Source: Erodium maritimum (Eukaryota > Streptophyta > Magnoliopsida > Geraniales > Geraniaceae). From it: a stretch of 64,000 nt of DNA. Made by a program: the position numbers and the translations under genes. Within the stretch, counting starts at the first letter, position 1, and each line of letters begins with the position of its first letter. The notes beneath the pieces were generated by a model. The model saw only the letters and a list, made by a program, of their open reading frames with translations. It ran no database searches and was not told the DNA's origin. The DNA lies in NCBI GenBank assembly GCA_963921825.1, contig OY997592.1, positions 24,555,432 to 24,619,431 of the forward strand, in the 5' to 3' direction. Below are positions 13,608 to 26,052 of the stretch, piece after piece.

Positions 13608-13988
13608 AAAACCATGGAACAACTACCAAAGATAAGAATCACAAGACAAAAATTCAGCACAAGTTTGCTTATCAATCTTGTTCAAGTGGCTCAACTTTCA
13701 ACTCGTGTATCTGAAAAAAAGAACCGTCAATATATAAATTACACCGTTCACTTTGAATAAATATATGTGGAGAACATTCACTCCAAATATCAGCTTCATC
13801 AAACCTTTGATGAACCTACGACCGGACTCTTGAAAGTGATTGGTCGGACAAATACCATGCAGAAAATTATGCACCTTCTCCAAGGAAATACGATTGGATT
13901 AAGTCTCCAAGACGCCTACGTATCCTCAAAGGAATCAAAGCCACGTAGTTCTTGATGTAGAACTGAAAACACAACTACCATAGAGCTT

Positions 13989-14026
13989 GGGGGGGGGGGG
14001 GGGGGGGGGGGGAGGGGGGGTGGGGG
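13989..14026 (+). repeat. Long G-tract in the copia C LTR
   Basis: Twenty-four G residues run from 13989 to 14012, then A, seven G, T and five G. The homologous place in the LTR piece at about 17705 has only short G runs. The tract could form a G-quadruplex on the + strand; it could also be a length error in the assembly. Confidence 0.8.
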
Positions 14027-14043
14027 TCAACCAAGAGAGCTGA

Positions 14044-15221
14044 TTTTTTCTATCTCTTTTTACCTTTTATACATGAGTGGAATGACTAAGTGTCTTGAAT
14101 GTAGAGATAAGTGGTGACCATCACCTCATTAATCTCCCATCACATGTCAAGTGTTCTGGTCAATTAGTTAGTGGGAACAAGGTCCTACATAGCTACTAAC
14201 TAACTAACTAATTCAACTAACTTAGTTGGATTCATCTAGTCAAGACTCAACTAGATAATCCTTTGGGCCTTAGGAGACTTGGGCCGCCCATGGGCCTCGT
14301 GGGTGGGGCCCACGACCACTCCCACCGAGGTCCCGTGACGCTTTTATCGTCTCTAACCCTTTCCATTTGGATATGTCCAACATTATCTGAAAAGATCGTT
14401 ACTCCAAGTCTTATCTCGATACGTAATATCCTAATCACTTAAGGCTCATGACCCAAAACCCAGTTATGATCATGTCTCATGTCAACTTACCGCTTGGCCA
14501 TTTCCCCATCAGTGTGTTAATGAGTTTCATCCTCTAGTGTGACCCTTAGGTTTATGCACGTCTATAGGTCAACGTAAAATCTCATTTCACTTGATCCTAT
14601 ATAAGTGGACACTAGCGAGATTTAGTATTTCCTTTTTTCTATCTCTTTTTACCTTTTATACATGAGTGGAATGACTAAGTGTCTTGAATGTAGAGATAAG
14701 TGGTGACCATCACCTCATTAATCTCCCATCACATGTCAAGTGTTCTGGTCAATTAGTTAGTGGGAACAAGGTCCTACATAGCTACTAACTAACTAACTAA
14801 TTCAACTAACTTAGTTGGATTCATCTAGTCAAGACTCAACTAGATAATCCTTTGGGCCTTAGGAGACTTGGGCCGCCCATGGGCCTCGTGGGTGGGGCCC
14901 ACGACCACTCCCACCGAGGTCCCGTGACGCTTTTATCGTCTCTAACCCTTTCCATTTGGATATGTCCAACATTATCTGAAAAGATCGTTACTCCAAGTCT
15001 TATCTCGATACGTAATATCCTAATCACTTAAGGCTCATGACCCAAAACCCAGTTATGATCATGTCTCATGTCAACTTACCGCTTGGCCATTTCCCCATCA
15101 GTGTGTTAATGAGTTTCATCCTCTAGTGTGACCCTTAGGTTTATGCACGTCTATAGGTCAACGTAAAATCTCATTTCACTTGATCCTATATAAGTGGACA
15201 CTAGCGAGATTTAGTATTTCC
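14044..15221. repeat. 589-bp tandem duplication within the copia C LTR
   Basis: The block 14044-14632 repeats directly at 14633-15221. The two copies look identical by eye, and a 63-codon chance frame in each (14438-14247 and 15027-14836, minus) translates identically. Other LTRs of the family hold this block once. The duplication must be recent or an assembly artefact. Confidence 0.9.
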
Positions 15222-17629
15222 TTACATTGACCCTTTGTCGATTCTAACCTTTCCGTCGTCCTTGTCATTATCCTTTTTATCACAGATATCCTGAATGATA
15301 TAAGGCATAGAGCTATCATCCTTATTATTCTGAATCATTGTTCTTTGATATGTGAGATGACTGAATATATGATACCTAGTATCATGTGTATGACCATGCT
15401 ATTCTTTCAGTCATTCTCGATCAAACGGTCGAGAATCGATACCTTTCCCATACCGTAATATGAGGGATAAATCCCCAAGTCGTCTTTCGTATCAGTCATG
15501 CAGTCCGTCCTCAAGTCGATTATGACTGTTATGGAAGCCTTGTCACGGTAGAACGTTGGGCTCAGGTCAAACTCAATTATTTACTACATAGTGATCATAG
15601 AGACTCCTTTGGTCTAAGGATATATGACAAGATATGACACTGAATCTGAATATGTTCATGACTAGATCTATGGAACATATTCAGGTCGATTCGTCCAATA
15701 TCATATCCCACATGATATCTATGATCAAACTCCGGAATCCCATTCTAATGACTAATAGAACTAAGCCATAAAGAGTCATGTTTCATACTAGGCTCTTCTA
15801 GTGAAGCTTGTTGACTAGGGACCCATCGAGTGTGTTCCATCTCGATCTATGGTTATATTTCTTTTATGGACACAGATGAGAACACACATCGATATATTAC
15901 TTCAACACATAAGTAATATAAAGCTGCTTTGATTTTATTGCTAACGATGATGTATAAATTTGCGCATTTACGATTGAACTACGGGTACTAAGACTAACAA
16001 TCTCCCACTTTCTCTAGTTCCAATCTAAACTCTAATCTATTTCCATTGACTTTACTTGTCTAACATGATTTGGTAGCGAAAGTGCCTTAGTCAACGGATT
16101 GGCTATGTTATCGTCAGTTGGAATATAGGAGATCTTCACTTCACCTCTGTTCAGAATGTTTTTTTGTGAGGTGGTAATCCCGCAATACATATTTGGATTT
16201 GTTATGCGATCTTGGCTCTTTAGCTTGCGCAATGGCCCCTTGTGTTGTCACAAAATAGATTCATCGGGCTGGACAAGATTTTAATTACACCTAACCCAGC
16301 CGTGAATTTCCAAATCCACATAGCCTCTCTAGCTGCCTCTGTAGTAACCATGTATTCGGCTTTTGTCGTAGAATCAGCAACGGTATCTTGCTTTATGGTC
16401 TCCCAGTTAAAAGCTCTACCATTCAGCGTAAACACATATCCTGAATGACTTCTAAAGGCATCCGGATATGTCTGGAAACTAGCGTCTACGTATCCATTGA
16501 AGACTAATTCAGCATCATCTTTCCCCCGGGGTTAGACTGATGTGTGTCGGTACAACTTAAGGCATACGAGACGCTTGGTCTCATGCATATCATGACAAAC
16601 ATGATCGATCTTACTGCCCCCAAGCGTATGGGATTCACATCATCCTTTTAATCTCATCATATCTCGAAGAACATTGAGTCTTGTTGAGTTGAATGCCATG
16701 ACGATCAGGTAAGATTCCTTTCTTTGAATCGAGCATTGAGAACCTATTAAATGCCATAATGAGCGGCTAAGATTCCTTTCTTTGAATCGAGCATTGAGAA
16801 CCTATTGAATGCCTTGTTCACATAGGTGCTCTAACTTAAACCCAAAACCCTGTTGGTGCGATCTGTATATATCTTAATCTCTAAGATATAAGCAACATCG
16901 CCTAATTCATTTATTGAGAAACACTTCCTCATCCAAGATTTTAGTCTCGTGCAAGGTTGGGATGTCGTTTCCAATGAGAACCAGAAAGGTAATCTTGCTA
17001 CCGTTATCCTTCTAATAAACGCAAGGTTCATCCTCGTTCTTGATAAAGCCAAATCCTATTATAACTTCATCAAAATGAAGGCTCTAACTCTGAGAAGCTT
17101 GTTTCAATCCATAAATGGATTTCAACAACTTACTAATCTTTCCTTTATTCTTTGGATCTACAAAACCTTCGGGCTGAGACATATAAATGTCCTCCATTAA
17201 ACTCCCGTTTAAGAAAGCGGTTTTGACATCCATTTTCCGTGTCTCATAATCGTGATACACAACTATGGCAAGAAGAATCCATATCGATTTGACTATAGCC
17301 ACTTGGGATAAGGTTTCCTCATAGTCAATCCCTTGGATCTGCCTATAAATGTTTCCACCAGTCGGGCTTTATAGGTCTGAAGGTTTCCATCCATGTCCAT
17401 CTTCACCTTGAAGATCCATTTGCATCTGATGTTCCTCACACCATCGATGGGATCAACCAGTTCACAGACTTAGCTGTCCGACAAAGACTGCATTTCCTCC
17501 CTTATGACTCCAAGCCATAACTCGGAGTCCGGCTCATCCACGGCTTCCTGAAAGATGGCTGGATCATTGTGATCCACCATAAGTTCACCGTCACCTCTAG
17601 ACACAAAGAAACCATATCTCGGAGGTGGA

Positions 17630-20266
17630 TGACTACGTATCCTCCAAGGAATCAAATCCACGTATTTCTTGATGTAAAAATCAAAACACAACCACCATGG
17701 AGCATGGGGGGTGTGGGGGTTCGGCCAAGAGGAAGAAAAAGAAGAGAGTTGGTTTTTTTATATCTATTTTTACCTTTTATGCATGAGTTGAATGACTAAG
17801 TGTCTTGCATGTAGAGATAAGAGGTGACCATCACCTCATTAATCTCTCATCACATGTCAAGTTTTCTAGTCAATTAGGATAATGGTCTTTTAATTAAATA
17901 GTTAGTGGAAACAAGGTCCCACCTAGTTACTAACTAACTAATTCAATTAACTTAGTTGGATTCATCTAGTCAAGACTCAACTAGATAATCCTCTAGGCCT
18001 TAAGAGACTTGGTCCGCCCATGGGCCTCGTTGGTGGAGCCCACGACCACTCATTCCGAGGTCCGGTGACGTTTTTATCGTCTCCAAACCTTTCCACTTCG
18101 GACATGTCCAACATTATCTGACAAGATTGTTCACAAGATTACAAGTCTTATCTCGATCCGTAATATCCTAATCGCTTAAGGCTTATGACCCAAAACCCAG
18201 TTTTGGTCATGTCTTGTGTCAAGTTACCGATTGGCCATTTCTCTATCAGTGTGTTAATGAGTTTCATCCTCCGGTGCGACCCTTATATTTATACATGTCT
18301 ATAGATCAACGTAAAATCTCATTTCACTTGATCCTATATAAGTGGCAACTAACGAGACTCATTATTGCCTGACACTGCATAACGAATCGACCCTTTGTCG
18401 ATTCTAACCTTTCCATCGTCCATGTCATTATCCTTTTATCACTGATATCCTGATTGAGATAGGGCATAGAGTCGTTATCCTTATTATTCTGAATAATTAT
18501 TCCTTGATATGAGAGACGACTGAATATATGATACCTAATATCATGTGCATGTTATTCTTAGTGCTCGTAGTCCAATCATAAATGTCCAAATGTAAAACAC
18601 CATTGTTGACAATATAATAAAGCGACTTTCATATTACTTAAGTGTTGGAGTAATATATCGATGTGTGTTCCCGATCTATGCCCACCATGGCAATAGAACC
18701 GTAGATCGAGATGGATCACAATCGATGGGGGTCCCTAGTCAACAAGTTTCACTAGAAACGACTAGTATGAAAGACGAATCCTAATGGCTTACGTTCTATT
18801 AGCCATTGGAAAGGGTTCCGAAGTCTAACATAGATATCATGTGGGACATGATATTGGACGACCCGACCTGAGTATGTTCCATAGATTCAGTCATGAACAT
18901 ATCAAAGTCGTAGCTTGTCACGTATCCTTAGACCAAGGAGTCTTTGTGGTTGTTATACAGTAAACAACTAAGTTTAACCTGAGCCTAATATTGCACCGTG
19001 AATGGGCTTCCATAACGGTCGGGATTGGGTTGGGGATGGACTGCATGAGTAACACGAGAGATGGCTATGGGATTTATCCCTCATACTACGGTATGAGAAA
19101 GATATCGGTTCTCGGTCTCTTGATCGCGAGAGAGTAAAGAAAAGCATGACCATGTACATGATACAGGGTATCATATATTCAGTCATCTCATATATCAAGG
19201 AACAAATTGAGAATAATAAGGATGGCGGTTGTATGCCTTATGTCAATCAGGATATCGGAGATAAAAGGATAATGACAAGGACGATGGAAAGTTTAGAATC
19301 GACATAGGGTCAATTCGTTATGCAGTGTCAAGCTATACTAAGTCTCGTTAGTTGCCACTAGGGTAGAATCAAGTAAATTAGGGATTTACGTTGATTTACC
19401 GACATGCATAAACTTAAGGGTCACACCGGAAGATAAAACTAACTTACACAATAACGGAGAAATGGTCAAACAGGATTTTACACGAGAGATGACCAAAACA
19501 TGGTTTTGGTCATAAGCCGTGTTTGATCAGGATATTAGAGATCTTGACAAGACTTGGAGTCTTGGGATCGATTTCATCGGATGATGTTGGACATATTTGA
19601 AGTAGAAGGTGTTGAAGACATTTTGAGCGTCATAGGACCTCGATGCACTTGGGCCGTGGGCCCAACCCATGAGGCCCATGGACGGCCCAAGTCTCCAAGG
19701 ACCAAGAGATTATCTAGTTAAGTCTTGACTAGATGAATCAAACTAGTTTAATTAGGTTAGTTAGCTAGTAACCAAATGAGATCATATTTCCACTAACTAA
19801 CTAATTAAATACTATTCCACTATTATAATCACCAATGACACTTGGCTTGTAATGGGAGATTAGTGAATTGATGGACACCACTTATGTCCACATGCAAGGC
19901 CGTCATCTCATGCATATGAAGTGAGAGAGAAAAAAATTAAGCAACTTCATCTCTTCTTCTCCCTCTTGACTGAACCCCATAGAGCTCCATATTGTGGTTG
20001 TGTTCTGGAGTTCAAAATCAAGAACTATGTGACTTTGATGCTGTTGAGTATACGTAGGCGTCCAAGTGACTCGGGCCAATCATGTTCCTTTGGGTGTTCT
20101 TCATTTCATCACTTGTGTTCTTGAGCAAATTGGTAAGGAAACCTTGTGCTGAAATTTTACTCTTGTGTTCCCATTCTTTGGTAGAATTCAAAGGCTTGAT
20201 CTTGTCTTTGATTTGATTTTTCCGTTGCGAGTTGGTAACTATCCTACCCTACCACGAGACCCAACA
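17630..20266. repeat. Head-to-head inverted copia LTRs
   Basis: An LTR piece in minus orientation (17630-18552) directly meets an LTR in plus orientation (18553-20266). Both contain the family's conserved stretches, for example the one around TATCGGAGATAAAAGGATAA. The arms are therefore a long imperfect inverted repeat that could be read into hairpin RNA. Confidence 0.75.
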
Positions 20267-21360
20267 ATCGTGCTACCTACGGGATTCACTGTGGGTGCTG
20301 AATTTTCGGTTTTGTACATGCATGTTTTAGTTTTAGTTTTTTTTGCCTATTTGATTGATAAAATGCTCTATTTAATTGATTGATGGTTTAATTCATGAAT
20401 TAAGTAATTTTCCAAATTATTACAAATATGAAATTTTGGACAAAGTTTTGATTTTTCAGGTTATAAGAGCGGGACTCTCGGGGAGCCGAAGTAGTGACCG
20501 GACGGGGCTCCGTTAGACAGAGCTAGGGCGAGTCGTGACCTTGCATGTGCATGTTCAGAATGTCGGGGCTAAACCTTTTGGTGAAGTCATGAAGAGTTTG
20601 GAACCGTAATGACGAACCCTAAAATCAAACGTTCATAAGTTTCAAATTAGTACGGTTTCAACAAACCGAGCATTAAACTTTTTCGAAACTTAGAAATTAA
20701 ATAAAACCAGAAAATCGCATGATGTTTGATAACATGGTGTGTGATGTGATGTTCGCATGGTGCACGTAATAGCCACGAGATTTAATTTATAGCTTTTTCA
20801 CGGTGTGCATACCGTTAGAAGTTAGCGTGTAATTATTATTTTATGTGTGGTCGTCATACCACATGGTTGTAATAATTATTATTTCCCGACCTGTGAGTCG
20901 TGTATTTATTTGTAACCGTTTCTCTCGTCTTGGATTCGATGGAGCTCAAGAAGAAAGTAGGAGACCGTTTGCATCGGCTTGGAATTGGTGGAGCTCAAGA
21001 AGCGAGTGGGAGTTAGCTTAAGGGGTTGTTACGTGAACGATTTAAGAATGCTTGGCTTAAGTTATGCATGATTGTATGGTTAGAATGCATGCTTAATTTT
21101 AATTACCAAGAAAATCATCTCACATGCAAAGATAAAATCGGAATTTAATCGTTTGTGTGTGAGACCCTTATAACCGTCTTTGCATTGGATGTAATAGACG
21201 GGTTCTAAAGAAAAAATTACATTTAATGTAATTGGAGACATCAATACATTTGGAATGTCGTTGATGTGCTCATCGCATCGAGGATGTGTCGTATTCAAAT
21301 AGTTAACATTACAACTTAATGATATCAAAATGTTTACCAAATTTTTATTATCATAAATGA
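18553..21360 (+). mobile_element. Copia D: 5' LTR and leader of a Ty1/copia fossil
   Basis: The LTR (18553-20266, about 1.7 kb) begins near TCTTAGTGCTCGTAGTCC and ends CACGAGACCCAACA. It is followed by a leader that matches, in reverse, the long leader of copia B (about 33.5-34.6 kb), including segments about the LTR-proximal GTGCTACCT and a later TTGGATTCGATGGAGCTCAAG. No gag or pol follows; LINE-related sequence takes over at about 21360. Broken. Confidence 0.8.
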
Positions 21361-23054
21361 TATTATATACCGTATGTGGCTTGTCCTACGGCTCAAAATG
21401 CAACATAAATACATCCTTTAGTCCACCACGATGTGTTATAAGTGTCTTCCGACACTCGTATGGCTTGATTAACCAAATCAATACGACATTGATGAAATTA
21501 TGTTGGAAACCTCTTTGGGAGTGACTACCACACCATATGGTAGACTTGGATAGTTCTGAGTAAATCGAAGGAAGTAGGCGGTTTAAGATTTCGGAACTTG
21601 AGATACTTCAACTTGGTGTTGCTAGGTAGGTAGATGTGGCACAAATGAAAATATTCTAATCGCTATGGTCTTCAAGGCTAGATACTTCCCTTCAACATCG
21701 GTATTCGAAGCCAAGACTGGCATGAATCCGAGTCATATTTTGTAGAGCATGCTATCGACACACATGGTCATACGTAACGGGGCTTAGGTCACTATAGGAC
21801 CGGGTTGTACAACATATATTCTCCATTAGTTAGTCTACTAGGGGTCTACCGTATGTGAATCTTCTATCCAAAGTCTAGTCAAAAGATAGGTGGTCAAGAT
21901 AATACATACCAACCAGAGAGAATGGGATTGAGAGATTCTTCTAGATCCGTTCACTGATAAGTATGTGAGGGAAATCTTGACAGTCCCTATTAGTTCGATC
22001 GCCACCTAAATGTTTCGTACTGAGGTGATGAAGTCAGGGTCACTATTCGCTCAAGTTGGCATACGAGAATTTGGCGTATGGACAACCATCCCAGAGCGTT
22101 AGCTTAGATATTTACAGCATTATTTGGAATATGTACATCCACCAAAAAGTTCACATTTTTCTAAGGCGTGATTGCGTGTGCTGTCTCTAGATGGTTGCTC
22201 GCTTAAGAGACTACCGGTTGGACATCTCGTTCTCCTACACCCTTTGTCCCCAGGAGAAGAAATAGAAATACACATGCTAGTTAGTGGCCTTTTTACTACA
22301 AAATATTGTGAAAAGCGGGATTGCACTGCCCTAGTTAGGATAATGATATAAAAACTTGGCTTCGGACATCCTGGCTTCCACTCCTAGACATGGTGCATGA
22401 GAGATAACACTCCTCCTATTGAGGAATATGTAATTCTAAAAACAAGAACACCTCCTTAGAGGCAGACTCAACCGTGACTAGCTAGTATGATAGGAATAGG
22501 TTACGGGGCATATGAACGTCTTGCTCTAAAGAGGCCTACTCTTGGTTACCACCTCCTTTTGGAATTTCCATCATCAATGCGGACGAGGGTGATCTTCATG
22601 AATAGTGGGAATGTAGGAACAAGATTCATATATATGTTGGAATGAGCGGGGCAAGATGGAAGGAGCTAGGACTATATTGCTCCCGGCTCCTCACCTTGAT
22701 AGTGTTCTAGGCGAGGGACATCCGTGATACCTTCTAATGGTTTACGGTCGACCCTTGTCCCATGACATGGATTCGATGTGACTGTCAGGTTATGGTGGAT
22801 CTCATCAACGGGTTAAAATCTTTTTTCTCCCATTAGGGTTAATCATTAGTAACTGTATAAGCCTAATTTCAATAGAGAGAGAGTATAATTTGAATCTATG
22901 AAGTGAACATCAAATAAATCAACTCACTAACTTGTTAGGGCAACCTATTGTGAATCTGTTTGGGAATGGTAGGGACCTAAAGTCCCGACATCACTTTAGA
23001 TATTTTGATCACCGATATTTAATAAAATAATTATTTCTATGTTACAAAAAAAAA
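21360..23054 (+). mobile_element. LINE (L1-type) 3' end, ORF2 remnant
   Basis: The + strand translation carries hallmarks of the C-terminal half of a plant L1 ORF2. From about 21577 comes a GGL-FRNL--FNLVLL motif, then VFKARYFP and an EAKTGMNPSHI segment (21668-21745), a zinc-binding reverse transcriptase tail (about 22120-22330, IWNMYIH--VHIFL, later CP and H/C residues), and a plant RNase H-like start (about 22540, WLPPPFGISIINADE). In-frame stops occur, for example straight after LVLLGR. The A-run at about 23045-23054, shortly after AATAAAA, is a plausible poly(A) tail. It is 5'-truncated and lies where copia D's leader breaks off. Confidence 0.75.
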
Positions 23055-23589
23055 ACATTATAATTTGTAATGGGTAAGAAACCATGTTGTTTATTTATTT
23101 ACTTGTTGTTTAAGAAAAAATATACCTTAACATTTTATGTAAATTTTAAGATTTGATACAAACAAAAGTAAAAATAAAAAATAGGGGTAATTCTATTTCA
23201 CCACCCTAAAATTATGAGATTCAATTTATTCTAGCATTTTTTTCCTTCTCACTACTCTAAAGTTTTATTTATCTCAATTTAATACTCGACACTAATTTTT
23301 TCATCAAAAATACGTAAAAATCACATAATATCTTTCACTAACAGTAAAATTTTAAAATCATACCATTAAAGAAGAAGATGTCATTGAGAAGAAGAAGAAG
23401 AAGAAGAAGAAGAAGCGATTAAGTTGTTGTAGAAGAAAAAAAGGCATGAGTATTAGAATTTGAACCTCAAAAACCATTTCAGACATTTAAAAAAAATCAC
23501 TACATATGATCATTTTTCGTCTAAAAATAAATTGAAAATAACTTTGATTTTTTAAAACTTTTTTGAACGTCAAAGTTGCATATTTTAAT
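23055..23589. other. AT-rich spacer with a (GAA)n microsatellite
   Basis: No gene was seen. The stretch is AT-rich. A GAA/AAG run of about nine units lies near 23386-23414. Nothing else is recognisable. Confidence 0.6.
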
Positions 23590-24720
23590 CATAATCAAGA
23601 AGACGGGAGCCATCACAAGTAAATAGTCTCCGGAGGGCTCAGGACGCATAATTCTAAGACAATATAATCCTTATAGACGGTATTGAAATCGTCATATAGC
23701 GGGCAGGAAGGTGGAGGCTTAGAAAACGGGACTAAGGAGTACTGCTCAAGGTGTTGCATGAACGCTGCATAGGACCTTTTGAAGTGCGACTGAACCTGAA
23801 CTTCTCAGTATAAGGAGGAATGACTTTCACCAAAGACCCATCCCAAGGCAAGTCCCTGAAGCCATGGTTACCTATCATTTCTTCTGGCGAGACTGCTTCC
23901 CAACCCTCGCCTGATCTTCACAAGGTTCTCCAACTGACCCCCTCTATACTCATACATCTCCAGTTGAGAAAGTTCTTGAGTCTTCGGTCTCCCTACTCCC
24001 TAAGGCTTGTCCAACTACCAAGTTTTTTCAGCCGAGATCCTCTGTTCAGTCAAGGATACCTTCCCATCCCACTGCACCGTTAAGTATAATGTTCAGGGGT
24101 TACTATTGGCCCATTTCCTCGAGGTGAGGCGCCCTTAGGTATAGTGTGCAGGGTTAGAGGCCCAAAACCTAGTGGGATGGATGGGGAATCCTTGGTGTCC
24201 CAATTTGTCGCATATTGCTTGGCCTTCTAATCTTTCTGAAATTCCAGTAGTGAATTGCCGAAATGAGGGGCCCCCGATCATTTCCCGGTCACATCCTCAA
24301 GCCATGTGACTAATCCTCCTATAGTTGAAGCAGAATGTGGGAAGCTCGATATAAGTTAAGGATACTCAGACGAGGTCTCAGAATTCCCTAAATCGTAGCA
24401 CTAGGTTTCCCTTGAGAGGATGCTCCAAGAGGTGCCAAAATCGGACTCTTACCGTCCCATCCCAGTAAAAACCTCACTGGTCATACGGACCTCCACGCAG
24501 GTACCTAGTGCGGCTCTCATGGTCTCTCCAATGGTCTTAGTTCGAAACAACGATAGAAGACCATGAACATGTACCTAAAGCTGCAGGATCTAAAAGCTCC
24601 CTAACCATAGGGTCAATGTCCCAAGGAGAAGAGGATGGCCATCAAAAGACCAGGGCTCATTACCTTGGACCCATGCCCGAGCCTCTTCAGATTCAAAGTA
24701 GAAGCCAAAGATACCCGGAC
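23590..24720 (-). pseudogene. LINE ORF1-like DUF4283 / zinc-knuckle remnant
   Basis: On the minus strand, about 24662-24609 reads GNEPWSFDGHPLLL, the signature start of the plant DUF4283 domain. About 24350-24290 reads ELPTFCFNYRRISHM followed by GC, a decayed CCHC knuckle (the second Cys is Tyr). These are the two usual parts of plant L1 ORF1 or the related orphan zinc-knuckle family. Several stops and frame changes interrupt it. It runs opposite to the LINE at 21360-23054, so it is probably from a different insertion. Confidence 0.55.
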
Positions 24721-25284
24721 GTTTAAGTCGCTAATCTGTTACTTCTTAGTTCGCACCCGAGTTCGGCCAAGTACGAATGTTGGGACGGAACTTAGAACTG
24801 TGTACTTTGGCACGCTAGTTGGGGGTGCAGTGGTGCCAACTAGTGTCAGTCGTGAATGAGGAAGCAGAGTAACATACTGTCCGTTTTCTTAATAACCTTC
24901 CCGTACTTGACTGTTTTTTTTTTCAAGCGTGTTAAGAAAGTTAAGAGAACCGAATCGCGAAGCAGCAAGCTTCCTCGATTGTTTACCAGCGACAAGTGGC
25001 CAAGCGGCGGAGGATCGTAGAAATATCAGTACACAGCCAGAACGGCCAGGGAAGATGGCCGAGTAGCGATGAGATCAGATTGGCGCAGCGGAAGCGTGGT
25101 AGGCCCATAACCCACAGGTATCGCATTCTTCTATTCTTCCTTACGCTTGATGAGACGTGGGGGAACCTAAGAGTAGAACCTTGATGCGGTCCAGGTGTCT
25201 TGACATCCCAGCTACGTGCGACATGGTTTGACGAGTATGTGCAGTGCATGGTAAAAGTGAGAGTACTTCACGAGGTAGCCGGAA
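24721..25284. other. Unassigned stretch, possibly eroded Ty3 pol
   Basis: No clear coding similarity was found. By position it may be the decayed upstream part of the Ty3 pol whose integrase tail becomes readable at about 25290, but I could not read any catalytic motif. Confidence 0.3.
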
Positions 25285-26052
25285 ACAAATCGTTAAGTAC
25301 GACTACCACAGCGCTTCCAGGCCAGTAACATTATGGCACCGTACGAAGCAGTGTATGGTATGTCGGGTCAGTTGCCCAAGCGGGGCACAGTTGAGGGTTA
25401 AAGAGTCAACCCTTGTTGGCCCTGAGTTGCTCGAGAAACGATCGAGAAGTGACGTGGATTGGGAACGATTGGGAACCGCGCAGAGTCGACGTAGAAGCGC
25501 GAGGATAAGATACGCACGAGGTATCCAAACCCGTTCGGACCCTGAGGAAATGGTATTTGTGGTGTCTTCAGTTTTGTGGTTACTTTGGAGGGAACTACTT
25601 GTAAATTGGCTAAGATTGCGTGTTATTTCCTTGTGTTATCATGTGCGGTTGGTCGTGACGTAACCACGTTTGGAGTCCGGTGTCAATCGTCCGAGTAACG
25701 GGACGTGGACTTCTTTTGTTTTGTTGTGTGCGCGATACTTGGTTAAGTGAAGTGAGTAGTCGAGGAGAAGTGTCGGTGGGTTGGATCCGTTTTAAGTACG
25801 ATGTGAGAATTGTTCCGGCATGATACCTATACCGACGGACGATTCCGGTATAGGATATCTCGACCAAGCTGCGTGTGTCGGTGCGACGTCTCTACCGACG
25901 GAGGATTCCGGTATCGACTAACTGGTTTAAGTGTTTCCGTGTGCATGAAGGTTAATGGACTGGTAGTTTAATCGGACGTTCCCTGAGATAGGGACAAATG
26001 GAGCGCGTTAGTTTTAAATTTCTAGGACGAAATTCTTTTAAGGGGGGTAGAC
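25285..26052 (+). mobile_element. Ty3/gypsy integrase tail and polypurine tract
   Basis: The + strand reads FQASNIMAPYEAVYG (about 25317-25361), the conserved integrase C-terminal motif of chromoviruses, followed by VGPELLEK (about 25410). A coding-end-like stretch and the polypurine tract AAGGGGGGTAGA lie immediately before the LTR start at 26053. Heavily decayed. Confidence 0.7.

Larger units (their letters stand above)
10512..18552 (-). mobile_element. Copia C: Ty1/copia fossil with nested insertion
   Basis: Same family as copia A. Parts on the minus strand: 3' LTR 15999-10512 (interrupted by a Ty3 solo LTR at 10589-13607 and lengthened by a tandem duplication), pol fragment 16000 to about 17630 with RT/RNase H motifs such as MDVKTAFLNG and SIYGLKQAS, then an LTR piece of about 920 bp (17630-18552). 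It abuts copia D head to head. Internally incomplete and broken. Confidence 0.85.
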
